A DNA stretch of 64,000 bases, from positions 124,001 through 188,000 of the forward strand of contig PADC01000002.1 in the NCBI GenBank assembly GCA_002700385.1, written 5' to 3'. The position numbers and the translations under genes are program-made. The DNA is from Cycloclasticus sp. GTDB lineage: Bacteria; Pseudomonadota; Gammaproteobacteria; Methylococcales; Cycloclasticaceae. The notes under the pieces were generated by a model that was given only the letters and a program-made list of their open reading frames with translations, was not told the origin of the DNA and did not search any database. Below, piece after piece: positions 28,660 through 35,856 of the stretch. Each line of letters begins with the position of its first letter. Position 1 is the first letter of the stretch.

Positions 28660-29355
28660 ATGTTCAAGGGTAAGGAAGCGATTCTTCTCGATATGAATAG
28701 TACATTCATGTTTGGAGAAGATAGATTTAGGGAAGCTGAAGATTACTCAGAGTACTACAGATCTATTGGCGGTGGTTTGCCAAATGATATTGTAAACAGA
28801 ATTATCAATAGGGCTTATGATTACTTGGCGGTTAAATATCCGTCTGAAGACTATAGGCACAGTTTTCCATCACTACAAACCGCAATTGAGGAAAGCTCTG
28901 AAATGAGCATTCCATCAATGGAAAAAGGAAAAATCATTCAGACATTTGCATACCATGAGCATGGGTACATTCCACAATCATATGTTCAGGCTTTAATCGC
29001 ATTGAAAAAAAGATTTAAATTGGCACTTGTTATAGATATTTGGGCACCAAAACAAATGTGGGTTGATACCTTTGAGCGCCTTGGGATTTGGTCGTTGTTC
29101 TCGGCCTATTCGTTTTCATCTGATCACGGAATGGTTAAACCTTCTCCAAAACCATTTGAAATGGTGGTAAATAAACTTGGGCTGCCTAAGGAGAAGTGTT
29201 TAGTCGTTGGTGACTCCGTTCGGCGCGACTTAGGTGGTTCTCTTAAAGCATCGATAGATTGCGTTTTAGTCGGTGGTGAGGAAAGCGATTTGTCAGTTGG
29301 GGAATTTCGTACTCTTCTGGAGTTTCAAGAAAATGTGTCATCATCCATCAGCTAA
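28660..29355 (+). CDS. Cassette 9: HAD-superfamily hydrolase
   Basis: This 231-aa protein has HAD motif I as LLDMNSTF: the nucleophile Asp11 is present, but the usual second Asp is Asn13. It also has motif III in MVKPSPKPFEMV and motif IV as VVGDSVRRDLGG. The cap segment is helical (about 25-100). Replacement of the second Asp may alter phosphatase chemistry. The stop codon TAA is supplied by the attC left box (AGCTAAC). Confidence 0.85.
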   Translation: MFKGKEAILLDMNSTFMFGEDRFREAEDYSEYYRSIGGGLPNDIVNRIINRAYDYLAVKYPSEDYRHSFPSLQTAIEESSEMSIPSMEKGKIIQTFAYHEHGYIPQSYVQALIALKKRFKLALVIDIWAPKQMWVDTFERLGIWSLFSAYSFSSDHGMVKPSPKPFEMVVNKLGLPKEKCLVVGDSVRRDLGGSLKASIDCVLVGGEESDLSVGEFRTLLEFQENVSSSIS

Positions 29356-29466
29356 CAAGGTGGTGCAGTGGAGCCAGTTACGCTCCGCATTTTTTATGGT
29401 ATCGCTTCGCTCTTTTTACCATAAAAAATGCTCCACTACACTGGCCCACTGACCACGGCGTTATGT
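29350..29466 (+). repeat. attC of cassette 9
   Basis: AGCTAAC (29350-29356) is complementary to the GTTAGCT start. The site ends in GTTATGT (29460-29466). A long stem includes CATTTTTTATGGTA / TACCATAAAAAATG. Confidence 0.92.
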
Positions 29467-29473
29467 TTAAGCA

Positions 29474-29749
29474 ATGTCTAAATCCAAGTACAAGAATGTA
29501 ATCAAAGTTCGGCACTTTGCGGCTAAAACCATTGATCTAGGCGAGAGCTTGCCATTAGAGTCTCTCGCTATTGAGATATTAATTGGTTTTATTCTGGCTG
29601 TGCTTGCTTATCAAGGCTATCAGGCCAAGTTGGCATTACTATTATTTCCTTGCGCTATTGGCGCTGTAGTTTGCTTTTTTATTGCAATTCAAACATTATA
29701 TTTTGCTATTAAGGATCATCGTGAGAGTAGGCGTAATGGTTCTAAATAA
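29474..29749 (+). CDS. Cassette 10: small membrane protein (91 aa)
   Basis: The 91-aa product has a basic N-terminus (MSKSKYKNVIKVRHF), two membrane helices (about 32-47 and 51-78) and a basic tail (KDHRESRRNGSK). It starts 14 bases inside the cassette, so its ribosome site must lie in the attC end. No family was recognised. Confidence 0.65.
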   Translation: MSKSKYKNVIKVRHFAAKTIDLGESLPLESLAIEILIGFILAVLAYQGYQAKLALLLFPCAIGAVVCFFIAIQTLYFAIKDHRESRRNGSK

Positions 29750-29851
29750 ACATAACAAGGCGCTGTTATCGCTACGCACTGTCGAGCGTAGCTGGGACAA
29801 CCTACTCGCCGCTTCGCTTTGTTTCGGTTGCCCCAAAGCTTGGCGTTAGCC
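29750..29851 (+). repeat. attC of cassette 10
   Basis: ACATAAC (29750-29756) is complementary to the GTTATGT start. The site ends in GTTAGCC (29845-29851). Confidence 0.88.
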
Positions 29852-29878
29852 TCAAATTCGATAGAACGGAGATTTTAC

Positions 29879-30703
29879 TTGCCTCAAGAGCTTGTTGAAA
29901 TTTTAAAATACCTTATGAGTGCAGCCGCTGGGGCTGGACTAACTATTGTAATTGTCGCTAAGTTTGGTGAGAAAATATTCTTCAAACATCTCGATCATAA
30001 ATATGCAGAACGCTTGTCAAGAAAAAATATAGAGCTTCAATCTGAGCTAGAGGAAACCAAAAACGCTTTAAATAGGTCACTTCAACAAGATGTTGCAACA
30101 TATAAAGCTGACCTGGAAGTTCTAAGTGGTCAGAGAGCTAGATATCTAGAAAGAAAAATAGACAGTATTCTAGAACTCAATAAATCTTATGTTTTCGCTG
30201 TCAATGCATTTCTGGAGTACATTGATATCAATCATGCCTATATAGATGAAGCTGCAAACTATTTCATATTCCAAGCGGAAGAAAAGGATTTTTCTGAGTT
30301 TTCAGATTATCGAGTTTATGCTGAAATAAAGAGGGAGCACTGGCCAAAAAGGCAAAAACCTGCTGAATCTGCAATTAATAAGTATTCGGAGATGCTGGCA
30401 TTAAGAATGCCAATTCTGCCAAAGAGCTTTGCGTCAGTAGAACTGAATCTTGTTTCAGAGCTAAATGAAATCATGGATAGAAGCAAAAGCCTCTTTTATA
30501 GAACAATGGGTCTCACATCTGAGATTGTTGAGCCAGAAGAAGAGATGACGCCAGAAGAATGTTTAGTAGATTTAAAAGAATACATGACAGAAAGTCTAGG
30601 GTTAAAGGAAAAAGTTGAGTCTTACCACGACAACCTTTTAATAAAAGCTCAGGAAAGCAACGTATTAATTGAAAGCCTGTTAAATGCACAGGCGCAGGGC
30701 TAA
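29879..30703 (+). CDS. Cassette 11: membrane-anchored coiled-coil protein
   Basis: A TTG at 29879 with GGAG 7 bases upstream (29868-29871) gives a 274-aa protein; longer reading would start in the previous attC. A membrane helix (SAAAGAGLTIVIVAKFG, about residues 13-30) is followed by a coiled coil (KNIELQSELEETKNALNRSLQQ, about 47-95). A helical acidic domain of unknown family follows. An inner-membrane protein with a large cytoplasmic part is likely. No known motif was found. Confidence 0.7.
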   Translation: MPQELVEILKYLMSAAAGAGLTIVIVAKFGEKIFFKHLDHKYAERLSRKNIELQSELEETKNALNRSLQQDVATYKADLEVLSGQRARYLERKIDSILELNKSYVFAVNAFLEYIDINHAYIDEAANYFIFQAEEKDFSEFSDYRVYAEIKREHWPKRQKPAESAINKYSEMLALRMPILPKSFASVELNLVSELNEIMDRSKSLFYRTMGLTSEIVEPEEEMTPEECLVDLKEYMTESLGLKEKVESYHDNLLIKAQESNVLIESLLNAQAQG

Positions 30704-30766
30704 CAAGGGTGTCAACGGGATGCATTTACGCTGCGCTCCGATGCACCCGTTACACCGGCGTTAGAG
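30698..30766 (+). repeat. attC of cassette 11
   Basis: GGCTAAC (30698-30704) is complementary to the GTTAGCC start. The site ends in GTTAGAG (30760-30766). Arms GGGTGtcaACGGGATGCAT / ATGCACCCGTTACACC pair. Confidence 0.9.
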
Positions 30767-30798
30767 CTACAAAAAGATAAGCCATCGAAGGAACGGAT

Positions 30799-31827
30799 AT
30801 GATTGAGAATGTGAAATTACAGTTTTATCGCATATCGAAGATGGGGTATTACCGCTTCGGGCAAGATCAGCCAGAGTTCGGTTCTACTTCAGAGATTTTC
30901 GAGGAACTATCTGGCTGGGTTAGAAGGGATAACAAAGCACTATCTGAAACCTGCACCTATGAGTTGGAAGATGGTGAAGATGAATACAGGGCTTTCTGTT
31001 TTGATCTTGTGAAAAACCGTCTTACAGGCGACTTTGTTATTGTTACATGGAATGAGACATCCACCAATGAAGGGCGTGTTGTAACCGTTGATGGTACGCA
31101 GTCTGTCGGCAATGCTGATGTAAACTTTACAGATCTACCCGAAGGTTCTATTCCGGGCTATGCAACATACTTTTGGGTTGTTCCAGAACATGATGTGTTT
31201 GCTTCAATAAGATTCCACCATAGTCTATTAATCGGCAAAAAGAGCTTCGATCGATACATCAAGGAATTTGTGGCCAAGTTTACTTCGTTTGTTGTTACAG
31301 AAGAAACTGAAGATGGAGTAGAGATTTTAGGCTATTCAGATAACAACGATGAAGTTTATCATTTAAATGCTGATTTTAAGTCGTATTTGTACAGAAAGCC
31401 TGGACAAATAGAATACATAAAACAAAATATTGATAGCGTTACCAAAATTATACGGAAAAACGAACTGAATCCGCAGGTTGAATTGCATCGTACAATGTGG
31501 CAAAAGTTTCTTGAGTCTATCAGAGTTCGCCCAGAAGAAAATAGACTAACCGATGATATAAAGATCAAGTACGAAATACCATTTACTCCTAGTGAAGATG
31601 AAGTAGATGAAATAATTGCAGAGTGGGAAGAGAATCATGAGTCTAAATGGGATGATATTGGATTCAAATTTGAATCAGATCCACAAATAAAATGGCTAAG
31701 CCATTCTGTTGCGAAAGATGAATTTGAGATAGACGTAACAAGAGACAATGATGAGATTGTAGAAGCCCATTCTCTATTGGATGCGTTGACAGAATCTAGA
31801 AATGTATATCTTCGGCTGATCAGATAA
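30799..31827 (+). CDS. Cassette 12, first gene: unrecognised 342-aa protein
   Basis: This soluble, acidic 342-aa protein follows GGAACGG about 8 bases before its ATG. The N-terminal half looks beta-rich (NVKLQFYRISKMGYYRFG, DFVIVTWNETSTNEG, GYATYFWVVPEHDVFASIRF). The C-terminal half has charged repeats (PSEDEVDEIIAEWEENHESK). No catalytic motif was recognised. The stop overlaps the next ATG by one base (TAATG), so it is coupled to a membrane protein. The pair shares one cassette and is a candidate defence or stress system, which is inference only. Confidence 0.75.
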   Translation: MIENVKLQFYRISKMGYYRFGQDQPEFGSTSEIFEELSGWVRRDNKALSETCTYELEDGEDEYRAFCFDLVKNRLTGDFVIVTWNETSTNEGRVVTVDGTQSVGNADVNFTDLPEGSIPGYATYFWVVPEHDVFASIRFHHSLLIGKKSFDRYIKEFVAKFTSFVVTEETEDGVEILGYSDNNDEVYHLNADFKSYLYRKPGQIEYIKQNIDSVTKIIRKNELNPQVELHRTMWQKFLESIRVRPEENRLTDDIKIKYEIPFTPSEDEVDEIIAEWEENHESKWDDIGFKFESDPQIKWLSHSVAKDEFEIDVTRDNDEIVEAHSLLDALTESRNVYLRLIR

Positions 31828-32351
31828 TGTTGGGGAAAATATTAGTTCTGATTCTTGTGATTGGTGTTGCTGTCACCTGTTATTTCTTTGGTAAAAATAT
31901 ATCCATGGAGGAGCAAACTCCTCTTTTAGAAGGGTTAAGAAACACTGCGGCAATAATATTTGGTGTAATGGGTGCATGGATTGCCATATTGCATCCTGAG
32001 AGTTTAAAGAAAATATTCAGCCAAAATGGTGGCAGTGTTTCAGTAGAGGATAGAGAGACAATAAATTTGCTTTTATCGCCGATATTAATATCTACCTTTA
32101 TACTTCTTGTCGTTTTGGTTATGCCCTTGATAATTTCTATCGGAAAAACTATCCCTTATGTATTGGGATACAAACATGAATTAAGAGGATTGTCATTTGC
32201 AATACTGGGATGTCTTACCCTTTTGCAGTTATGGACTCTCATATTAACGCTAATTCCCGGCGATCTTTTGAAAAGAAACATACAGAAACAAGAAGCAAAA
32301 GAAGCGGTGAGGGGTAGAATGTTCTCAGGAACGAGAAAAAAGAGAGAGTGA
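31827..32351 (+). CDS. Cassette 12, second gene: four-helix membrane protein
   Basis: This 174-aa protein has four predicted membrane helices (about residues 4-22, 38-57, 81-108 and 122-147). A cytoplasmic loop carries SQNGGSVSVEDRETINLLL and the tail is basic (KEAVRGRMFSGTRKKRE). It is translationally coupled to the 342-aa gene. The shape, a small membrane subunit plus a soluble sensor or effector, recalls two-gene antiphage systems, but no named family was recognised. Confidence 0.75.
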   Translation: MLGKILVLILVIGVAVTCYFFGKNISMEEQTPLLEGLRNTAAIIFGVMGAWIAILHPESLKKIFSQNGGSVSVEDRETINLLLSPILISTFILLVVLVMPLIISIGKTIPYVLGYKHELRGLSFAILGCLTLLQLWTLILTLIPGDLLKRNIQKQEAKEAVRGRMFSGTRKKRE

Positions 32352-32353
32352 AG

Positions 32354-32412
32354 CTCTAACAAATCAATTAAGCCGACGCGAAAAAGCTGCGCGGCTTATT
32401 GAAACGTTAGCA
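32354..32412 (+). repeat. attC of cassette 12
   Basis: CTCTAAC (32354-32360) is complementary to the rare GTTAGAG start, which proves that both genes travel as one cassette. The site ends in GTTAGCA (32406-32412). Arms AAGCCGaCGCG / GCGCGGCTT pair. Confidence 0.92.
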
Positions 32413-32423
32413 TTCTCTCAACA

Positions 32424-32452
32424 TTGACACCTATAATCCAATGGATTACTAT
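32424..32452 (+). promoter_or_regulatory. Promoter and operator of the cassette 13 toxin-antitoxin pair
   Basis: A consensus TTGACA (32424-32429) is 17 bases from TACTAT (32447-32452). Between them TAATCCA (32434-32440) and TGGATTA (32442-32448) form a perfect 7-bp inverted repeat with a one-base centre, a likely antitoxin-binding site. Confidence 0.7.
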
Positions 32453-32458
32453 TGAGGC

Positions 32459-32791
32459 ATGCAAACCATTGTAGAACTCCCTGAGTTCCTGAGAAGATCA
32501 GATAAATTATTCAGTGCACCTGAAAAGCTAAGTGTCATCAACTATTTGGCCGCTCATCCTGCTGCCGGAGACATCATGCAAGGTACTGGTGGCATACGAA
32601 AACTAAGGTGGGCTGCACACGGCAAAGGTAAGAGTGGTTGTGTTCGGATTATCTACTATTTCCACAACGAATCTATGCCAATATTCTTGTTAACTCTATT
32701 TGGTAAGGGCGAGAAATCAAACCTATCAAAATCTGAGCGCAATGAATTAGCTAAATTCACAACTTTACTTATTAATAACTATGGTGGCTAA
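32459..32791 (+). CDS. Cassette 13 toxin: RelE/HigB family
   Basis: This 110-aa toxin resembles HigB2-type RelE nucleases (GTGGIRKLRWAAHGKGKSGCVRIIYYF and LLTLFGKGEKSNLSKSE). These cut mRNA at the ribosome. The toxin gene comes first and its stop lies just before, or overlaps, the antitoxin start, the higBA order. It has its own promoter, as is usual for toxin-antitoxin cassettes. Confidence 0.9.
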   Translation: MQTIVELPEFLRRSDKLFSAPEKLSVINYLAAHPAAGDIMQGTGGIRKLRWAAHGKGKSGCVRIIYYFHNESMPIFLLTLFGKGEKSNLSKSERNELAKFTTLLINNYGG

Positions 32792-32792
32792 T

Positions 32793-33080
32793 ATGGGCAG
32801 TGCATTTGACAGTATAAAACAAGGTTTAAATGAGGCTTTAGAATTCTCAAAAAACAAAGAAGGGGGCGCTGTTGTTCATAAGTTCTCCCCTATTGACGTA
32901 AAAAACATTAGAGCTAATGTTGGCATGTCGCAAAATGAATTTGCATCTGCTTTTGGCATTAGTGTTAGTACACTCCGCCATTGGGAGCGCGGAGACCGCA
33001 AGCCACAAGGCCCTGCTCTTGTCTTGCTTAATATTGTGGCAAAAGAACCAAGAGCTGTATTAAAGGCATTAAGCCACTAA
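32793..33080 (+). CDS. Cassette 13 antitoxin: HigA-type HTH protein
   Basis: This 95-aa protein has a C-terminal Xre-type helix-turn-helix (NVGMSQNEFASAFGISVSTLRHWERG) and a KPQGPALVLLNIVAKEP tail, as in HigA2/NadS antitoxins. The ATG at 32793 follows the toxin stop; an upstream in-frame ATG at 32781 overlaps the toxin gene and is also possible. Confidence 0.9.
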   Translation: MGSAFDSIKQGLNEALEFSKNKEGGAVVHKFSPIDVKNIRANVGMSQNEFASAFGISVSTLRHWERGDRKPQGPALVLLNIVAKEPRAVLKALSH

Positions 33081-33081
33081 A

Positions 33082-33145
33082 TGCTAACAAAAAAGTCAAG
33101 TACGACGCGCAAAGAGACGCGCGCGTCTTACTTAAAACGTAATGT
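33082..33145 (+). repeat. attC of cassette 13
   Basis: TGCTAAC (33082-33088) is complementary to the GTTAGCA start. The right core reads GTAATGT (33139-33145) where GTTATGT is expected. Arms AAGTACGACGCGC / GCGCGTCTTACTT pair with one mismatch. Confidence 0.85.
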
Positions 33146-33192
33146 GTAAAGCCAGATTGACACCCGTTACGTTATAGATTACAGTCATATAA

Positions 33193-33471
33193 ATGATACA
33201 GAGCTTTAAGCATAAGGGTCTAGAATTGTTTTTTAAAACGGGTCGCAAGTCCGGCGTACAAGCCAAACATGTAAAACGACTCCAATTAATTCTTGGTCGC
33301 CTTAATGCTGCTTCATCACCTAGTGACATGGATTTACCGGGCTTATTCCTTCACTCACTCACAGGTAATCGAGAAAAAATTTGGTCTGTACGTGTAAGTG
33401 GAAACTGGCGTGTAACATTTTGTTTTAATGGAACTCACGCTGAAATCGTAGATTATGAAGACTATCATTGA
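33193..33471 (+). CDS. higB: Cassette 14 toxin: HigB (RelE superfamily)
   Basis: This 92-aa toxin has the classic HigB pattern: MIQSFKHKGLELFFKTG, LPGLFLHSLTGNREKIWSVRVSGNWRVTF and DYEDYH. It is a ribosome-dependent mRNA nuclease. TTGACA at 33157-33162 and TACAGT at 33180-33185 (spacing 17) give it a promoter of its own just after the attC. The antitoxin gene follows after 9 bases. Confidence 0.93.
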   Translation: MIQSFKHKGLELFFKTGRKSGVQAKHVKRLQLILGRLNAASSPSDMDLPGLFLHSLTGNREKIWSVRVSGNWRVTFCFNGTHAEIVDYEDYH

Positions 33472-33480
33472 GGTTATTTT

Positions 33481-33768
33481 ATGTTAATGCACAATCCCCC
33501 ACACCCCGGCGAAGTATTAAAAGAACTTTGCATTGAGCCTTTAGGCTTAACTGTAACGGAGACCGCTAAAGGACTTGGTGTTAGCCGCAAAACATTGTCA
33601 GCTATTCTTAATGGTAAATCGGGCATAAGCCCCGAAATGGCTGTCCGCTTATCCATTGCATTTAATACGTCATCTGAGAGCTGGTTAAATCAGCAGTCAC
33701 AATACGATCTTTGGCGAGCAGAACAACACCGTAAAGAGCTACATGTTACCCAATTATCGCTTGTATAA
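33481..33768 (+). CDS. higA: Cassette 14 antitoxin: HigA
   Basis: This 95-aa antitoxin contains [15 protein letters not shown], the helix-turn-helix [20 protein letters not shown] and the [22 protein letters not shown] segment typical of HigA. It binds HigB and represses the operon. An ATG two codons in (MHNPPHPG) is also possible. Confidence 0.93.
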   Translation: MLMHNPPHPGEVLKELCIEPLGLTVTETAKGLGVSRKTLSAILNGKSGISPEMAVRLSIAFNTSSESWLNQQSQYDLWRAEQHRKELHVTQLSLV

Positions 33769-33770
33769 GC

Positions 33771-33834
33771 ACATAACAAGCAGGTCAGAGGCGACGCGGG
33801 TAAAGGTCCGCGCGCTTTACCTAAAACGTTATGT
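33771..33834 (+). repeat. attC of cassette 14
   Basis: ACATAAC (33771-33777) would pair with GTTATGT; the cassette start now reads GTAATGT, a single change. The site ends in GTTATGT (33828-33834). Confidence 0.88.
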
Positions 33835-33841
33835 GTAAAAA

Positions 33842-34234
33842 TCAACAAGCAGATTTCAGTCTTAAATTATCTACAAATGGTATAAAGTCTTTATCTGTAT
33901 ATAATAAAGGTATTTTGTTTTCTATACAGTAGGTAGCAATTATTACATCCGCTGTTTTTCTAACCGCAATCCCTTTTTTCCTGAGTTTTCTAAAATTATT
34001 TGCGCTTTTAATCGCAAGTTCTTTCCCTAATAGATTATGTACAGCTAATGACGTTAAGACATTTTTAGCAGCTTTATAGTCGGTATCACTCCTAAACCCT
34101 TGTAATACTTCAGCAAGTATAAGGTCACCAATTACAACTTCTTCGAGTCCAAGTGTTTCATTTAATTTATCCGTCTCAGGATTGTCTACACCATTAAAAA
34201 AATCAATCCAAACACTTGAGTCTACTAAAATCAT
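33842..34234 (-). CDS. vapC: Cassette 15 toxin: VapC (PIN-domain RNase)
   Basis: This 130-aa PIN-domain nuclease has the acidic residues Asp5 (MILVDSSVWIDFF), a Glu in ILAEVLQG, and Asp residues in KTADVIIATYC and YTDKDF. VapC toxins cut tRNA or rRNA. It is reversed relative to the array and overlaps the vapB stop by one base. Confidence 0.92.
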   Translation of the reverse strand: MILVDSSVWIDFFNGVDNPETDKLNETLGLEEVVIGDLILAEVLQGFRSDTDYKAAKNVLTSLAVHNLLGKELAIKSANNFRKLRKKGIAVRKTADVIIATYCIENKIPLLYTDKDFIPFVDNLRLKSAC

Positions 34235-34425
34235 TATTTAGCTCTTATTTCTTCCAGGTTGCCTTCCCACTTCAGCTTGCCCCTAAGAGCACGTATAGAT
34301 GCCTGTTTATTCAGCTTGATCAGTGCTTTAAGCCCTAATTCAACAGCTTCTTTTTTAGTGCTTAATCCAGTTGCTTTTAATGCATCAGCCATTAAGCTAT
34401 CATCAATTTCAATATTAGTTCTCAT
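34234..34425 (-). CDS. vapB: Cassette 15 antitoxin: VapB
   Basis: This 63-aa antitoxin starts MRTNIEIDDSLMADALKATG, the VapB type II ribbon-helix-helix motif. AAGGTGG, 6-7 bases before the ATG at 34425, favours this start over an in-frame ATG 13 codons upstream. TGTGTACACA (34456-34465), a perfect 10-bp palindrome upstream, is a likely VapBC operator. Confidence 0.92.
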   Translation of the reverse strand: MRTNIEIDDSLMADALKATGLSTKKEAVELGLKALIKLNKQASIRALRGKLKWEGNLEEIRAK

Positions 34426-34480
34426 TACAACCACCTTTGTGTATAAAAAATCGAGTGTGTACACATGATATCAATAAAAC

Positions 34481-34541
34481 ACATAACAAGCCAATTAACG
34501 GCGACCGCAAAAAACGCGTCGCGTTATCTCTAACACTATCT
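34481..34541 (+). repeat. Terminal attC of the array (decayed)
   Basis: ACATAAC (34481-34487) matches the cassette 15 start core. The stem AACGGCGAC / GTCGCGTT is good. The right core has decayed to ACTATCT (34535-34541). No further cassette follows directly. Confidence 0.75.
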
Positions 34542-34569
34542 GTTTCCTGACAATATGGATTAATCGACT

Positions 34570-35505
34570 ATGAAAAATTTGATTACTGTTAAATACTTTG
34601 CCGGCTTGCTTACTCTCCTTTGCGTACTGCCTGGAATTTTATTGGCTGCACCATTTACTTTTGTAACGCTTGGAGATACCCAAGATATTTCTGATAAAGG
34701 GCAAGAGCGTTTGTCTGGTTTGATCGAAAGTATCAATCAACGGCAACCTGCTTTTGTCGTTCATATTGGCGAGCTAAAGGGAGGCGGCGACTCTTGTCAT
34801 GATGACTATTACCAACGCTTGTTACGCACTGCTAATCAGTTCAATAACCCGTTGGTTTATCTACCGGGCGATAACGACTGGACGGATTGCTTCCATTCGC
34901 AGTTTGATCCATTGGAGCGACTTAATTACTTACGTAAACGGCTCTACCCAAAGCCTGTGAGCCTGGGTAAAACGGTTATGCCTTTAACCCGGCAGAGTGT
35001 TCAGCCTGAATTTAGAGATTTTCCGGAGAATGTCTGGTGGCAGCAAGGCGATGTGTTGTTTGCCTCTTTTCATAATGTGGGAACAAACAATAATCTGTAT
35101 ACCGATTCGAAAGCCATTCAAGAACATTTAAGTCGTAATACGGCCAATTTAGCTTGGCTGGATCAAATTTTTGAAAGAGCGTCATCGGCTAAAGCGTTGG
35201 TGTTATTCACTCACGCTAATATTAAGTTCGATGCCGTCTCTTGGCAGCCTACTGGGTTTGACAGCTTCCGCGCCGCGTTGAGCGATCACGTACGAACATT
35301 TGCTCGCCCCGTTTTGTTCGTACACGGAGATACTCACAAACACAAAATTGATAAGCCGCTAAAATATAAACGCAAAACGATGGCAAACTTTACACGATTG
35401 GAAGTGTTTGGCAGCCCTGATTTAGGGGCCATTTATGTTCATGTTCATCCTGATACAGAGCATGTTTTTCACTTTGAACCGGTTTCTATCAATCTGTCGG
35501 ATTGA
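34570..35505 (+). CDS. Secreted metallophosphoesterase (calcineurin-like)
   Basis: This 311-aa protein has a signal peptide (LLTLLCVLPGILLAAP). The calcineurin-type metal motifs are in order: LGDTQD, HIGELKGGG (Glu where Asp is usual), LPGDNDW, FTHANIK and VHGDTHKHK. The fold is that of metallophosphatases; the substrate is unknown. It is the first non-cassette gene after the array. Confidence 0.8.
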   Translation: MKNLITVKYFAGLLTLLCVLPGILLAAPFTFVTLGDTQDISDKGQERLSGLIESINQRQPAFVVHIGELKGGGDSCHDDYYQRLLRTANQFNNPLVYLPGDNDWTDCFHSQFDPLERLNYLRKRLYPKPVSLGKTVMPLTRQSVQPEFRDFPENVWWQQGDVLFASFHNVGTNNNLYTDSKAIQEHLSRNTANLAWLDQIFERASSAKALVLFTHANIKFDAVSWQPTGFDSFRAALSDHVRTFARPVLFVHGDTHKHKIDKPLKYKRKTMANFTRLEVFGSPDLGAIYVHVHPDTEHVFHFEPVSINLSD

Positions 35506-35659
35506 ATTTTGGTTATGTTTTAGAAAAACGTTATAAATTAGAATTAATCTGATCAACAAAGCAGAACTGGAAAGGCGTAAATCTGACCTGAGAAACAACA
35601 CCCTATGACTTACTTGGCTTTATATTTTGATTAGGAGATTAGACTTTATCAACTTCACC

Positions 35660-35845
35660 TTAGTTGGCATAGATTCTTTTAACGATGCTATCAACTGAGA
35701 GATCAGCTAAGTTATCAACTTCAATGGCTTTAAAGGAACCGCGCTGTATTTCTGCTCTGGCTGCAGATGTTTTGTTTCCAAACAGTGCCAAGCCTGCTTT
35801 TCCCAAGCATGAGGCTCTATGACTTGGTCCTGTATTATTTGCCAA
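35660..35845 (-). pseudogene. Duplicated 3' fragment of the family 9 glycosyltransferase gene
   Basis: About 58 codons of the C-terminus (NTGPSHRASCLGKAGLALFG to DSIVKRIY). Bases 35668-35840 match 41855-42027 with 8 differences in 173 bases and no gaps, in the same orientation. There is no start or N-terminal domain, so it is a remnant. Confidence 0.9.
35668..35840 (+). repeat. Left copy of a 173-bp direct repeat (partner 41855-42027)
   Basis: The two copies are about 95% identical and bracket a ~6.2 kb block holding ppc, cassette-type genes, marC and a peroxiredoxin remnant. Recombination between them could delete or amplify the block. Confidence 0.9.
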
Positions 35846-35856
35846 AATAGGGGAGA

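Larger units (their letters stand above)
21921..34541. mobile_element. Chromosomal integron: integrase, attI and 15 gene cassettes
   Basis: The integrase gene reads leftwards and the cassettes run rightwards from an attI core at 23052-23058. Every cassette starts with a GTTRRRY-type core and ends with an attC. The start core and the terminal RYYYAAC box are exactly complementary in 13 of 15 cassettes. The exceptions are cassette 4 (ACCTAAA for GCCTAAC) and cassette 14, whose start reads GTAATGT. attC lengths range from 59 to 130 bases with unrelated stems, so cassettes come from several sources. The array ends in a decayed attC at 34481-34541. Confidence 0.95.
35506..35856. other. Intergenic region with a heptosyltransferase fragment
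   Basis: The first ~160 bases hold nothing recognisable. The rest is a copy of the 3' end of the gene at 41847-42750 (listed separately). The ppc start is 17 bases past the copy. Confidence 0.6.

Noticed and set aside
30799-32351. Naming the two-gene cassette as Kiwa (KwaB/KwaA)
   Set aside because: Sizes are similar, but gene order is reversed and no DUF4868 features could be confirmed by eye.
23053-34541. CRISPR array, because of repeated short motifs at regular gene spacing
   Set aside because: The repeats are attC sites of differing length and sequence, not identical repeats with spacers; no cas genes are present.
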